DNA of 64,000 bases from Myxocyprinus asiaticus (GCF_019703515.2 NC_059363.1:2705817-2769816), one strand, 5' to 3'; shown: positions 11,932-24,829, counted from the stretch's first letter. Made by a program: numbers and translations. Notes: generated from the sequence alone by a model not told the origin.

Positions 11932-12663
11932 TATCTGCGCTATTTTTAATCAATGGTGTATGTTGGTGTTGGTGTAAACATGGACTAACTGGATGTCTTT
12001 GACCGTTTGGATACATTTCCCACGATCTGTGCCTTAATGCACATGTGTGTGTTTGTCTATTCGCTATGGACTATGTATGTGCGCGGACTGCTTTTGAACC
12101 AGTCATAATACGATTCAAGCTTTGCAAAGGAACTGTTATTGAAGGATGGTGCAGTTAAAAACACTTTGATGATGCAAAAACGTGAGTAAACCGTTTCATT
12201 CATGAATATTTCATATGCCATGACTGTTTGATGGTTATGGTGCTGATGTGCTTGACTGAGCAGTATAATATATTCAGATGCAATTTGTTGGATGTGTGTT
12301 ATTTGTAAACCCTGACATTTTGCTTTATTAGTTGTGGAGCTGGTTCATTCTCTTCTGAGTTTCAAATATAACTGTGAATTTGAGGGGCTGTACGATGTTA
12401 GCCAATCAGAACAGTGGGCGTTTACATTGAAGTTTAAAGGAGATGCTGTGGCCAAACCTGAGCTTTTCAGAGAGAGGGCAAAAAACAGGGTGGAAAATGA
12501 TCATTTATTACAAAACTATGACTATTTTAGTGCTAAAAACTTTACTAACATTATCAGCGAACCTCAGGGAAGATAATTAAATGATTAAAAAAATGCATTT
12601 CGATGACCCCTTTAAATATAAAGAAATTGACATTTCTGTTGAGGGTATTTCAAACATTGATTA

Positions 12664-13117
12664 ATTTTTTTACATTTTGTAAAAAAAAAAAAAATCAACA
12701 AATTTGGAATGCCCAATTCCCAGTGCGCTTTTAAGTCCTTGTGGTCGTGTAGTGATTTGCCTCAATCCGGGTGGCGGAGGATGAATCTCAGTTGCCTCCG
12801 CGTCTGAGACCGTCAGTCCATGCATCTCATCACGTGGCTTGTTGAGCCATGTTGAGTGTTATGTCTCCGTGGCAACGGAGACATAATGCGTGTGGAGGCT
12901 TCACGGCATCACCACGTGCCCCACTGAGAACGAACCACATTATAGTGACCACGAGGAGGTTACCCATGTGAATCTACCCTCCCTAGCAACCGGACCAATT
13001 GGTTACTTAGGAGACCTGGCTGGAGTCACTCAGCACACCCTGGGATTCGAACTAGTGAACTAGCGAACTCCAGGGGTGGTAGCCAGCGTCTTTTACCACT
13101 GAGCTACCCAGGCCCCC
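12664..13117 (-). mobile_element. tRNA-derived SINE, family A, reverse
   Basis: Same family, flanked by TTCAAACATTGATTA (12649-12663) and TTCAAGCATTGATTA (13118-13132), a 15-bp target duplication with one mismatch. It carries the AACTAGTGAACTAGCGAACT variant of the tRNA-like head, also seen in the copies at 1231 and 43636, suggesting a subfamily. Confidence 0.92.
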
Positions 13118-13132
13118 TTCAAGCATTGATTA

Positions 13133-14721
13133 TTAATTTAATAAAATGTTTCATAATCCCTTATGTTGTATAATAACATGTTTATGAGTAATTCTACACA
13201 TTGCATTCCATTAATCCCATTAATATTTTTCTTCACAATTCTGCATCCTCAGTTCAAATTGAGTTAAAATTGAGGAATTGAATTCTACTTTAAAAGGTGT
13301 TCTGAGCCACAAAAAAGCAAAACCATTATGTGTTCTGGTTGAAGCCAGACATCAGAGAACGGGGAACATAGATTTAGCGGTGTCCCACACAGGTCTGTAA
13401 AGCTGTGACCCCTCTAAGAAGCATGTCTCCCTGAAATTGAAAATCTAAACGGGGATCATTCGAAGCCGTACGCGCACAGAATTCATGCCCAAGCAGAGCT
13501 GTCCCAGCCTAAATGTCTTATAATGCTGCTACTTCTTGGAGGCCAAAGGGAAAAACTAAAGGCTAAGAGTTCCTTCTTTGAACTTTAGTGTGTGGAGATT
13601 AAGCTTCTGTCTTTTACAGCAGTGCTTCTCAAAGGGGCCGTCTAGTGTCATCTCTGTCTACGGGCATTTTCATCTTTAATGAAGGCAGGCTGTAAAGGTT
13701 TCCAGTTTCACAATATACTGTAACTGTGTATCTTAATTTGTGGTCTTTTTTTGTTTTGGAGACATTAAAATGTATTTAATGTATTTGTGTTTTTCAGCTA
13801 AACGAATAGTTCACCCTCCAACATAAGGGTGAGTAAATTATGACAGAATGTTCATTTTTATGTGAACTATCATTTTAATGTAAATGTTTTCATTTAGATT
13901 GTTAAGTTGAGTTCCACTGTTTGAAAAAAATTGCTCCGGCTCATATCAGCAGCGAGCCCACGAGATGCCACCTTAAGCCCCATTCTCAGAAGTGGTTCTT
14001 TTTAAGATGTTGTCAAGCTGTGAGGAAAAGCGGGATTACTTTACAAAGAGACGGCTCTTGATAAATGATGGATCAGCGTCACCTCTCAGTTCCTCGCGCT
14101 GAAGGAGTGGAGCTCTGCCAGGCTGAGGAAAAGACTTCTGTGTTGACGGCACAGATAGGAATAGCAAATAAGAGCATGACAGCATGGATGCTGTATTTGG
14201 CTTTGTGAGAGGCGGACAGGGATGCTGCCCAATGCCTTGTGGATTAGGAGCGTGGAGGACAGCCATGCACTCAAATGGAGATGACTTATTTGACTGCAGG
14301 AAGAGATCCTGAGCACACATCGCCGGATGGAGGGTTTGAGGAGAATCACGCTGTCATTGTTTGACAGCTCCTCGCACAGAAACCATCACATGCCTTTTAA
14401 AGGGACCGCGTTTGAAAGAGATGACGCTTTATAGGAAGAGGGTACAAAGTAGGGCCTGAAGTTTTGAAGTGTTTGTGTTCACATACTAGATTAGTTTTGG
14501 GCCAAACACGTGATAACACATATTATTACACGGCTCTCTGTAATACTCGATTCTGATTGGTTAATCACACAGTGTTAATCTTGTCACCTAAATTAATGTT
14601 TGTTTGTTTTTTATCAGCGAGATAAAGAAGGAGCATCATGACCATAATCAAACGGTTTTAATTACAACATACTATTGATGAAAATATGCGAAAATAATAT
14701 TGCAAGATGTTAACAATGCAC
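13133..14721. other. klhl29: Intron 1 stretch with no recognised feature
   Basis: No exon, RNA gene or clear repeat is visible. Overlapping minus-strand ORFs near 14036-14349 (94 and 87 codons) share the same bases in two frames and have no domain, so I treat them as chance. Confidence 0.5.
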
Positions 14722-15134
14722 TAACACATGGGGCCTGGGTAGCTCAGCAAGTAAAGACGCTGATTACCACACCTAGAGTCGCGAGTTCGAGTCCAGGGTG
14801 TGCTGAGTGACTCCAGTCAGGCTTCCTAAGCAACCAATTGGCCCGGTTGCTAGGGAGGGTAGAGTCACGTTGGGTTAACCTCCTCGTGGTCGCTTTAATG
14901 TGGTTATTGCTCTCGGTGGGGCATGTGGTGAGTTGTGCGTGGATGCCGCGGAGAATAGCGCAAGCCTCCATGCGCACTAGGTCTCCGCGGTAACACGCTC
15001 AACAAGCCACGTGATAAGATACGTGGATTGACTGTGTCCTCCGCCACCCGGATTGAGGCGAGTCACTACGCCACCACGAGGACCTAGAGCGCTTTGAGAA
15101 TTGGGCATTCCAAATTGGGGAGAAAAAAAAAAAT
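14722..15134 (+). mobile_element. tRNA-derived SINE, family A
   Basis: Head GGGGCCTGGGTAGCTCAGC near 14729, tail of A residues after CCAAATTGGGGAG. A short AATGCAC repeat at 14715-14721 and 15135-15141 is a possible 7-bp target duplication. Confidence 0.9.
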
Positions 15135-15141
15135 AATGCAC

Positions 15142-16575
15142 CCTAAATGCAAATCTGAACACTTTACTTCAGTACTTTACTAACAGGTTAATTACCTCAC
15201 TCAAATGCATCTTATATACTGTATGTGACATTAATCAGCTGTATTCACAACATAAACATAATATGGCAACTTACATCTGCAGAGACAGTAAAGCCAATGA
15301 ACAGGCGAACTTGAACTAAATTACGTGCTAGTCAGAATGCGTAACTTGCGTTGTGAATATGTTGTTTCCTTAAAGTTGCACTACATGTGACACAATATCC
15401 TAAACTGTCTAATCGTGAGGCATTCACAACAGACTAACTTCTAAAAAGTAGTTGGCCATTACAACTGGGCATATATTATGCTCTGTAAAAGTGTAGCTAG
15501 GTAAGTATTATGAGTGAGAATGTTGTTTTTGAGAACGGTACAACTGATAAGATGTTTTATAAGATATTTGAAATGCATTTAAAGTACTTTTGATATGCAT
15601 TTAGATAGCATAGCTAAAGCGAACAGATCCATTGGTTTGAAAGAGATCCTGACTGGTAACATCCACAATGTTTTACATGTAATAATGTGCATTTCGTATT
15701 GCCAGTAAGAGGATTGTGTTTTGAACAGTATTGAAAATGTCAGATTTGTTGTTTTAGTAAATCTGCATGCATTGTGCATTTGTAATTCACTCTGAACACT
15801 CAAATAAATGAATTCTGACCTTGAAAACGAGATGTGGCATGCACAGGATGCAAAGCTGCTCTGCGAGTATTCTGTGCACAGACAAATCCAGAAATAGAAG
15901 TATTTTCGTTAGCCAACTAATATGAATTTGGGAGCGTAATATTTGCCATTTGGCTTCGCCTGCAGGCATTGGGAAAATGCTCTGAACGCATGCAGGTCAG
16001 CCGCAGATTTGCGAACTCCACTGCAATTTCTACTATAATTCCACATGCTCTCCTGGTGTTCTCCGGGAGGTCACTTTCAGTGGTTGAACCACCTACTTCC
16101 TGGGAATTCTCTCTCATTCTTGCCTGAGGACAGAATAGAAGCTGCTTCTGTACTCCAGCTAAATCATGATTGCCGTGTTGTGTACATTTAAATTGCAAAG
16201 AGGGGGGCTTGTCATACAACAAATTTTCTATATGGCTCTATTGTGTTGCTTCTGGCACACAAGGGAAATTATAATTGGAAATGCAAGTTTTATTTTTTGT
16301 TTTTCCGGAGGTAACATTTTGTCCACAGCTGTTCAATGTAGCTCTTTCACACATGACAAGCTAGATGACTTGATTAGTCATCGGCCTTGACCACATCTAT
16401 AGGGTGCTTTGGTGAATTAAGACAAATTGAGAACATTTAATTATGGAGTCCACACATAAGTAAATAATGTGCAGTCTGCTGGTTTTTATCACAAAATAAA
16501 CTCAGACAGGGTTACCAGGACCCTGACGCGACATGGAGGGGCTGTGTATCGCCCTAATAGGGTTTATTCTGCGAT
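15142..16575. other. klhl29: Intron 1 stretch, mostly unrecognised
   Basis: No exon seen. Part of 15330-15420 resembles 21555-21650 (shared phrases such as TCCTAAACTGTCTAA and GTTGTGAATA), so both are copies of a dispersed repeat that I cannot name. The remainder shows nothing. Confidence 0.5.
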
Positions 16576-16898
16576 TTAAAGGAATATTCTGGGTTCAATA
16601 CAAGTTGAGCTCAATTGACAGCATTTGTGGCATAATATTGACTACCACAAAAATACATTTTGTTTTGCCCATCCTTTTCTTTAAAAAAAGCAAAAATCTG
16701 GGTTACGGTGAGGCACTTACAATGGAAGTCAATGGGGGCCATTTCGTAAATGTTAAAGTACTCACTGTTTCAAAAGTATAGCCACAAGACATAAACAATA
16801 TGTGTGGTAACATGATTTTATTGTGATAAAATCACTTACTAACTGTGTAAAGTTATAGCCAATTTTACAACTTTGTTGCCATGACAATGTAAGTAATG
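16576..16898. mobile_element. Family B MITE, half copy cut by a SINE
   Basis: Starts TTAAAGGAATATTCTGGG and carries CACTTACAATGGAAGTCAA. It ends near 16898, where the A-rich tail of the reverse SINE begins. The other half is not found beyond the SINE. Confidence 0.8.
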
Positions 16899-17203
16899 GA
16901 AAAAAAAAAATTCTCCCCAATTTGGAATGCCCTATATCCCAATGCGCTCTAAGTCCTCGTGGTGGTGTAGTGACTCGCCTCCATCCGGGTGGCGGAGGAC
17001 GAAACCACGTGCCCCCTTGAGAGCGAGAACCACACATTATAGTGACCACGAGGAGGTTACCCCATGTGACTCTACTCTCCCTAGCAACCGGGCCAATTTG
17101 GTTGCTTAGGAGACTTGGCTGGAGTCACTCAGCACGCCCTGGATTCAAACTCGCGACTCCAGTGTTGATAGTCAGCGTCAATACTCGCTGAGCTACCCAG
17201 GCC
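16899..17203 (-). mobile_element. tRNA-derived SINE, family A, internally deleted
   Basis: Tail and head of family A are present, but about 120 bp of the middle are missing: GGCGGAGGACGA jumps directly to AACCACGTGCCCC. No target duplication was identified. Confidence 0.88.
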
Positions 17204-17269
17204 ATTTAGAAGCGTTTGTGTTCACGTACTGCCATACGTTTTTTTCAGGCCTAAGTGTGTAGTCACATT

Positions 17270-17330
17270 TAACCAGTGTTGGGTGTAATCTGATTGCAAA
17301 GTAATTAGTTCCTGTATTCAAATTTGTTTT
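17270..17330. repeat. Fragment of a dispersed fish repeat (CAGTGTTGGG type)
   Basis: CCAGTGTTGGGTGTAATCTG followed by a TAATTAG motif resembles the end of a common fish transposon; a related end occurs at 63760. Only a short fragment is visible. Confidence 0.4.
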
Positions 17331-17349
17331 TAAACATTTCCATTTTTTT

Positions 17350-17742
17350 AACGGATGGATGGACAGATGGATGGATAGAAAGATGGATGGATAGATGGAT
17401 GGATGGATAGAAAGTTGGATGATAGATGGATGGATGGATGGAAAGAAAGTTTGGATGGATGGATGGATGTATTAGACTGACAGATAGATTATAGATTGAT
17501 AGACAGACAAATGGATGGAATGATGAATAGACAGATGGGCAGAAGGGTAGATTGATGGATGGACGGACGGACGGATGGATAGATGGATGGATAGATGGAT
17601 GGATGGATGGAAAGATGGATGGATAGAAAGATGGATGGATGGATGGGTAGATGGATGGATAGATAGATGGATGGACTGATGGATGGAAGGATGGATAGAA
17701 AGATGGATGAATAGAAAGATGGATGTATATATGGATGGATTG
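17350..17742. repeat. Tetranucleotide array (GGAT/ATGG type) in intron 1
   Basis: About 390 bp of imperfect ATGG/ATAG/AAAG units. Read in the minus direction it gives long Pro-Ser-Ile-His runs, which are repeat translations and not a protein. Its right edge is fused directly to the exon-3 duplicate. Confidence 0.95.
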
Positions 17743-18019
17743 GGGAAATACAAATTCACAGACTCTTTGCACCCTAAAGGTAAATTATTCTGCGACTTGG
17801 TATTGAATTGTAATCATTTCGGAAAGTTTTCGTTGAGGTTATAATGTTGTGTTACAGTCGTAAGGCAATTACCTTCATCTAGTCTCCAGCAAAATCACTA
17901 TTTTCGGCCGGCACAACTTCATGATCTTGAATGCATTTATTACCTCTCTAGATTTCACTTTCAATAAAATCCACCATTTATCACCACCTACAAGAGTAGA
18001 CGAGTGGAGTGGATCACCC
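17736..18019 (+). pseudogene. Degenerate partial copy of the klhl29 exon 3 end and intron 3 start
   Basis: Bases 17736-17779 match the last 44 nt of exon 3 (19922-19965) with three substitutions, and the copied donor GT lies at 17780. Homology continues into intron sequence, matching 19966-20172 as far as about 18019. The copy has about 24 extra bases just after the donor region and small differences near 17938-17960. There is no acceptor, because the copy begins directly inside the ATGG-type array. Two of the three exon changes would alter residues (E to K, P to S), so it is not held under protein constraint. It lies upstream of exon 2, out of gene order, and is best read as a local duplication rather than an alternative exon. 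Confidence 0.9.
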
Positions 18020-18318
18020 TTTCCTTTTTCCTTCCTCTTGATTTACAGTCAATGTGAAGCAGATAAGAATTAATTAGTAAAATGGTCTCTATATAGATCT
18101 CACTTTCTTTCACCCAGTCAGATTGCTAGGGGCCGACCTTGGATTTTCCTGCATTATTGATGTGTCTAATCTTGAACAGCGGCGTAATTAAAAGAGCGAA
18201 TGCAATGGAATATTAACAAAGCAAAATAATGTTCGAGTGTCTGGCAAATGGGTTGTAATTGGGACTGTAGACGGTAATTAAAGGCTGGTGTGTTTACCCG
18301 AGACATTGTTTTTATTGA

Positions 18319-18519
<201 letters not shown>

Positions 18520-18679
18520 TAACAGTTCTTGTTCCGTGATGATTTTATCTGTACTCTCACCTAGTAGGCTTTATCATTGATTTATTATTGTTAATGTTTT
18601 TATGTAAAAAGAGATGCTAATACAAAATTAAATTGAAATTAAAAGTACAGTAGCAATGGCTTCATGTTTTTTGCTGATG

Positions 18680-19290
18680 CATGGATGGATGGATGGACTA
18701 TACTGATGGATAGATTATGTATTGATGGATAGACAGACAGATAGATGAATAGAGAGATGGATGGATGGATTAGACTGATGAATAGATTATAGATTGATAG
18801 ACAGACAGACACAGACAGACAAATGGCTAGATAGATGAATAGATAGATGGACAGAAGGGTAAATGGATGGATGATGGATGGATGAATGGATGGATGGATG
18901 GACAGATGGATGGAAAGATGGATGTATAGATGGATGATAGATGGACAAATGGATGAATGGATGGACAGATGGATGGATGGATAGATAGAAAGATGGATTT
19001 ATAGATGGATGGATGGAAAGATGGATTTATAGATGGATGGATGGAAAGATGGATGATAGAAAGATGGATGATGGATGGATGATGGAAAGATGGAAAGATG
19101 GATGGAAAGAAAGATGGATGTGTAGATGGATGTATAGATGGACGGATAGATAGAAAGTTGAAGGATGGATGGATGATGGATGGCTGGATGAATGGATGGA
19201 TGGATAGAAAGACGGCTGGATGGATGGATGGATTGACAGATAGATCTGGATGGACGGATGGATGGACAGACAGATAGAGGTATAGATAGA
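18680..19290. repeat. Tetranucleotide array (GGAT/ATGG type) in intron 2
   Basis: About 600 bp of imperfect GGAT, AGAT and AGAC units fill most of the 998-bp intron 2, ending about 180 bp before exon 3. It is the same repeat class as 17350-17742, so exon 2 lies between two arrays that can pair with each other. Confidence 0.95.
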
Positions 19291-19470
19291 TTGTTGTATT
19301 TGCTCTTTACATAGATAAAGATAGAAATAAATAGTTTACACAACATAAACTAAGATATGTATTGCACTTTACATTTCTTCAGCACAGATACATTCATTTT
19401 ATGAGTTGTGCTGAATGCTGAGTTTTGTTTGTGTATCTTCAAATGAACTCCGTTGTACCACTCTTTGCAG

Positions 19471-19965
19471 CTCCTCTTTGGCCGCCAGTCGCCGCTGCGG
19501 TCAGCCAGCCTGGACTGATGGCACACACGTATGCCATGCCACAGGCACCAGCCTACAGCCAGGGGGTGACCGTCCAAGCACCCATCATTGGTGTGACCCC
19601 TGCACTCCAGACTCCTGTAGGCCCCCCTCACCCTCATCTGCCCACCCACTACCAGATCCCTCAGCAACCCTCACAGCCGATGGCCAGCATGGTGCTCAAT
19701 GTTCAGAGCCAACCGCTCGCTGTCGGCAGCCTGCCGCCCATGCCCAGTGTCTGCCAGCTTACACATCCCATCCACACGGTAGGGGGCAACAGTCACATGA
19801 CACATCCTATGGTGCAATCCAGCACCTCGACACTGCCCAGCAATAGACCGCTGACGAATGGACAACCAATCTCTCAAAACCTTCAAGAGACCATCAACGG
19901 CCTGCAGATGCTCAGAACTGTTGGATTGGGGAAATACGAATTCACAGACCCTTTGCATCCTAAAG
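19471..19965 (+). CDS. klhl29: klhl29 coding exon 3 (Pro/Gln-rich linker)
   Basis: This 495-nt exon encodes residues 143-307. The acceptor CTCTTTGCAG ends at 19470 and the first two bases complete the split codon from exon 2 (phase 1). The product is a low-complexity linker rich in Pro, Gln, Ser and His, with the recognisable segment VQAPIIGVTPALQTPVGPP. It ends in the motif LQMLRTVGLGKYEFTDPLHP, which directly precedes the BTB domain in KLHL29. The donor is TAAAG|GTAAAT (phase 1). The overlapping ORF at 19415-19846 in another frame and the minus-strand ORFs here are shadows. The last 44 nt of this exon, plus intron sequence, also occur as a degenerate copy at 17736-18019. Confidence 0.94.
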
Positions 19966-20649
19966 GTAAATTATTCTGCGACTGTGAAAGTTTTCGTTGA
20001 GGTTATAATGTTGTGATGCAGTCGTAAGGCAATTACCTTCATCTAGTCTCCAGCAAAATCACTATTTTCGGCCGGTACAACTTCATGATCTTGAATGCAT
20101 TATTATGTTTTCACTTTCAATAAAATCCACCATTTATCACCACCTACAAGAGTAGATGAGTGGAGTGGATCACCTTCGTTTTTTCTTTCTGGTTTCCTTG
20201 CCTGCCCAACCAATGGAAGTCCATGAAGATTTTTATAAATTCCTAGTATTAGTTCCTCTTTGATATTCGGCAACATCCAGGAATGTTTTTGATTTATGGT
20301 ACGTGATCAAATAGATTTGCTGGCAGTGGATGCTCTGACAAAATTGTTAGCGAGTCTGAAATGGGTAAAATAATTTCATATAAATGAACAGTATGAAAAT
20401 GCACTGTAAAATGGATTTTATTTCAAACATCAACACAGTAGAAAAAGGCATGTTTAATGTACCATAGCTAATTTCTTAACAATGATAAATTACAGACCAT
20501 AACTTTACCGCCAACAGTGACATAGTACATGCTGCTGTTGATCTCCTTTTCTTCAATTCCCTTTTGTTTTTATATTCGCATGCATGTAATTTTGATGCTT
20601 AAGTCACACTCGGTGTGAATCATGTTCATTGACGAAGTGTTTTTTTCTC

Positions 20650-21051
20650 TTAAAGGTGCACTCAGTCATTTTTTCCTCAATAAAAAAGTTTGACTCCTAA
20701 AGCAATGAATTGTAATTTGAAACACAAATATAAAATCATGACCACTCACATGAGATGAAGACTCCAGTCCTACCAGTAACCTTATAAAAGCTGTTTAATT
20801 CTACACAGAGAGGGTATCCTCATGGGGGCTGACATGACCAGTCGAATACTCACTTAATCTCAGTAACCATCTTGTTACTAAACATTTTCATTCTTGGATT
20901 AAATGAATCATGACTGACTGTGAATGGTGAAATTCTGCAATGGCATCTGGAATGAAAAACTATTGATTTTGAATTATGCTGCATCCACGCCACTAGGTGT
21001 CACTGTAAGTCCAAGATGACACAAACAAAAAGTTACTGAGTGCACCTTTAA
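20650..21051. mobile_element. TTAA-flanked MITE (family D)
   Basis: Ends TTAAAGGTGCACTCAGT and ACTGAGTGCACCTTTAA are inverted repeats of about 16 bp bounded by TTAA. About 400 bp, non-coding. Confidence 0.8.
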
Positions 21052-23100
21052 GATCTAAACATACTCTACGCAGATGCTACTAGCTACGCAAGCTTGATTT
21101 CTTGCATTGTTGCGTTCCAGAATGTGTCTGTCCGCAAATACAACTCAAGTACGCATTGCTTTCTCAATACTGCCACAAGGGGTGCTATAGCGAGATTAGG
21201 GTGAACTGTCCGCTTCTATGGTGAGTTTTCCCTTTCAAGTCAACTACTGTCATGGCGAAGCAACAGTTCGAAGAGAATATTGCTGAGCAAGTATGTTCAA
21301 ATCAGTATATTTATAGCAACTTACCTGAATAATAACACATACAGTTAAAGGGCTCAGTCGTTTGAAGGTAACTCTATCGACCCCTTGAGTACTGAGGTTT
21401 GTTCCTGCCACAGTAACGCAAGAACACATGTTAAGCATGTTCAACCGGACCGCATGTTGGCAATGCGGTGGCCAAGTGCTCGCATCTGCTTTCATGTACT
21501 TGCGTAGAGTACGTTTCAGTTTTAATGAAGTCGAGACAAAAAAGATGATACGTCAGTGTCTTTTATTTGCCATAAAATGCATAACTTGTGTTGTGAATAC
21601 GATGTTTCCATAAAAACGCGCAAAACGTAATGCAATGTCCTAAACTGTCTAAAGCATGGAAAATCAATAAAAGACTCAAAAGCATGAAGAATTCACAATA
21701 CAGTACACTCTACGTGTTTGTGCTATGCATCTTTACTACTTAGTTTAACATTTTGTTGAACAATGCAGTCATTCAAACATTTTTAAGTGTGGCTTAAAAG
21801 TGTCCAAATACTCGTTGTGGCCTCTGTATATATGAACTGTTCAGTTGAAAGATTATTCAAAGGAAAGCAGTGTATTGTGTAATTACTGTGTGATATTGTG
21901 CCCTTAAGCGCTCTCTGTGTGTTTTGCTTGCAAATCCTGGATTTTCCAACCAGCTACAGGCAAAAAATCTGTTCCACTGCCTCCTTGTTAAATTGAATGT
22001 CATGTTGTATCACTGGAAGTATTAATCTTTTGAAGAGGAGAGAACATGGAGATGAGTTTGCTGCCCATTTATCTGCTTGTAATTGCTACTATGAATGTTG
22101 AGAAATTGCAGAAGACTATTTCATTGAATATAGATGATTTTTAGAAGTAATTAGTACTGCTTATTATTAATTACTCTCACATATCTAGCCTTAAAGTCAA
22201 CATGAAACATTATTTGCAGCATTTTTTTTTCTTCTGTAATGTGATAATGTGTGAATGATGTGTAAAAAATGTGGAAGGACTTTTTGATAAATCTATCAAC
22301 ACAAAGTATGGTCCATATTACAGCTTATTCTGGCTGAGAACCACCCACTTAGACAGGAAGATTGTGTCTGACTGATGCATACACTGACCAATCACAGTTT
22401 GTTTTGTATTTATGTGCTATTTAGTTGCAGGTTAATCTGAAATACATGATACTTCAATAACTGATTATTTGAAAAATAATTTCAAATAAAATGGCATGGC
22501 AATAAAATATTCTCATACATTTATATTTAGGCCTCCATTTACTCTACTGTATGTGTGAATGGATAAATATAAAGTGAAATATTGAGGTTAAAATGTGTCA
22601 TTTTATAGACATGAAAGCATGATAATTGCTTTAGAGAGCAAACACCCTTGACACCTGCTGTTTATGTAACATTAATCCTGTTTGTATGTTTATACGTATT
22701 GGATGTTGTGAAATTAATTGCATCGGTTATTAAACCTACCAGTCTACTTAAAAGATTTATGGATTTAGAGGATTTGATCATTAAAAATGGATAATGTAAT
22801 TGCCTCTACCCTATTCGTTATTGTTGGTAGGTTTATTATTCACTGAATTTGAATTACCCTCTCGTCTGTGACTCGCGTAACATTTCCATTTAGGTCAAAG
22901 ACTGTTTTCGGCAGTTCGCGTAGCTGCTTGCTATTCACTTGACATTGATTTTAGCTTAAGGTGTAGCACACATGCATTATGCACAAGCTCTTAAACAAGG
23001 GCGGGTGCTCATTAATGTAACGGGTCAACCGTGTGCACTAGAGAGACATGTTAAGCCATAATGATGTGTTTTGTTTTAAAGGTCCTTGAGCAAGTTTATA
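21052..23100. other. klhl29: Intron 3 stretch, mostly unrecognised
   Basis: Apart from the dispersed segment near 21555-21650 shared with 15330-15420, I see no exon, RNA gene or named repeat. Confidence 0.5.
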
Positions 23101-23145
23101 TATATGCTCCGTTCCAAAACCTAGTGAGCTGCCTTTGTAGGCAGC

Positions 23146-23600
23146 ATTTAAAACAATGTTCCTGGTTCAGTACAAGTTAAGCTCAGCCAACAGCATTTGT
23201 TGCATGTCTAACCGGTCCTGCTCGAACGCTCCAAGCGGGATTAGAACCGGCATCGCTGGCTTGGGAGGCAGGCCTGCTAACGAGGAGGCTAAAGGATACA
23301 GCCTCTAGTGTCAGTCGCTAGTGCACCTCTTGTAGCCAGGGGAGTGAGTTTTACACACACTGCACAGCTATCACGTACCAGCTGGCTCCCGTTACACATG
23401 ATGTTGATTACCACAAAAACAACAACAACAACAACAACAAAAAACCTTGCCCCTCCATTAATTATACAAAAGCAAAAATCTCAGTAAACATTACACATGC
23501 TAACTTTATTTTATTATAATATCCAATATTACAACTTTGTCATAACACCAATGTTGTAATATTGGATATAACTTGATTATCACACTAAAATCATGCTAAG
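23146..23600. mobile_element. Family B MITE remnant, interrupted
   Basis: GTTCCTGGTTCAGTACAAG near 23158 and GATGTTGATTACCACAAAAA near 23400 are parts of family B that should be adjacent; a 190-bp insertion separates them. The rest degrades after about 23600. Confidence 0.65.
23208..23395 (-). mobile_element. 190-bp insertion with a tRNA-like segment and short inverted ends
   Basis: Inserted into a family B MITE, with CATG on both sides. On the minus strand it begins TGTAACGGGAGCCAGC and ends ACCGGTTAGA; the ends TGTAACGGG and TCTAACCGG are imperfect inverted repeats. Near 23225-23285 the minus strand reads like a tRNA: an A-box-like TTAGCCTCCTCGTTAGCAGG, then a CTCCCAAG anticodon-loop-like stretch, then a GGTTCTAATCCCG B-box. 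It may be a tRNA-derived SINE or a DNA element that captured a tRNA-like sequence. It has no complete acceptor stem, so it is not called as a tRNA gene. Confidence 0.55.
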
Positions 23601-24194
23601 CAGTAGTGTAGTCTAGGCCATACACAGGCATATGCCCATGGATGTAGATTCCAGGGGGGATGGGGGGAGGTAACCCCCCCTCACAATAATCAAAATGGGC
23701 AAGTACAACCCCCCCAATATTTATACCATGATCAATGGAAACATGTAATGCTTCACACTGCAAGCAATGTTCAATGTCCAATGTTCAAGCCAAATCTACG
23801 CCCTTGCATATGCCGTATGCCCACTTATCTTTCTCAGGATTTTGCGTATGCCCACCTGAAATAAATGATGATATGTATGGCCGTCAGAACAACAAGTAGT
23901 CTTTTGACCCGGAACTTTTTCAGTCTACTAACGCGATGCCACATCACCGTTGAATGAATTGTGTTTTATTTTAAAAAGTGTACAGAGATTCTCTCTAAAT
24001 GCGCACAGATCTGCGGGAGTACAACTGATAGCACGAGCAAGACAGAAAAGTTAATTTCCGACATGATTGGATATTTGCTAAGCAATCATATTTTCCGTTT
24101 CAGTAAGGGGCGGGACATTTCCAGCGTCTGATGCACAAGCATCCCTGGAGTCACCATAATTTGCACTCTAAATTTATTTCCCTGCTAAACGTAA

Positions 24195-24198
<4 letters not shown>

Positions 24199-24257
<59 letters not shown>
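24199..24257. repeat. (TA)n microsatellite
   Basis: About 58 bases of uninterrupted TA in intron 3. Confidence 0.97.
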
Positions 24258-24260
<3 letters not shown>

Positions 24261-24829
24261 TTAAGTTTATCTCATGCAATTAAACTTTGTGAAAATACAT
24301 CATGTTATTGCACCTGTGCTAGTTTTTGATGCTGTTTGCAGATTCCCATAATTATATCAAATGGCTTTTTTGTGCGACTTTTACTGCTGTCGGTGGTGCC
24401 TTTTTCTCGTGATATCAAATCATTTAAATGTATATTTCTAAGAAGGAAAACAATTTCACTATACACAGAAAAGCACATTATAGTACACGAATAAAACCAA
24501 TGAGGGCTTATGTAGGCTTTATATGGTAATACGAGGTAACGTGTTAACGTGAACATTACTACACTTATATTAGCAACAAAGTTTAACAGTTTATTGCATA
24601 TTATGTATGCGTTCATTTATTAATTATTCGTTATTATTAGTTATTATAAAGTATTACCAATTTTCATAGTACCCTAAAATATACATTTTGTAAATTACAA
24701 CAGCCAATTTTAATTTAATTTTAATTAATTTTTTTATGGGAAAAAAATATATATTTATTACACAATTTACATACTGTATATAAATGTAAATATATACGTT
24801 TTAGAGATGGGGTGCATGTTTTAATTTTA

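Larger units (their letters stand above)
9815..12615. mobile_element. TTAA-flanked MITE (family C) enlarged by nested insertions
   Basis: The left end TTAAAGGGGTCATGAA and right end CGATGACCCCTTTAA are inverted repeats bounded by TTAA. A hAT element (9885-11040) and a SINE (about 11500-11931) have inserted into it, so the original element was about 1.2 kb. The 80-codon ORF at 12334-12576 lies inside the element's right part and has no recognised domain. Confidence 0.75.

Noticed and set aside
17305..17772. 155- and 95-codon minus-strand ORFs of Pro-Ser-Ile-His repeats (also 18999-19346)
   Set aside because: They are translations of the tetranucleotide arrays; no domain and no conserved start.
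19415..19846. 143-codon plus-strand ORF in exon 3
   Set aside because: Wrong frame: the frame at 19473 joins correctly to exons 2 and 4 and matches KLHL29.
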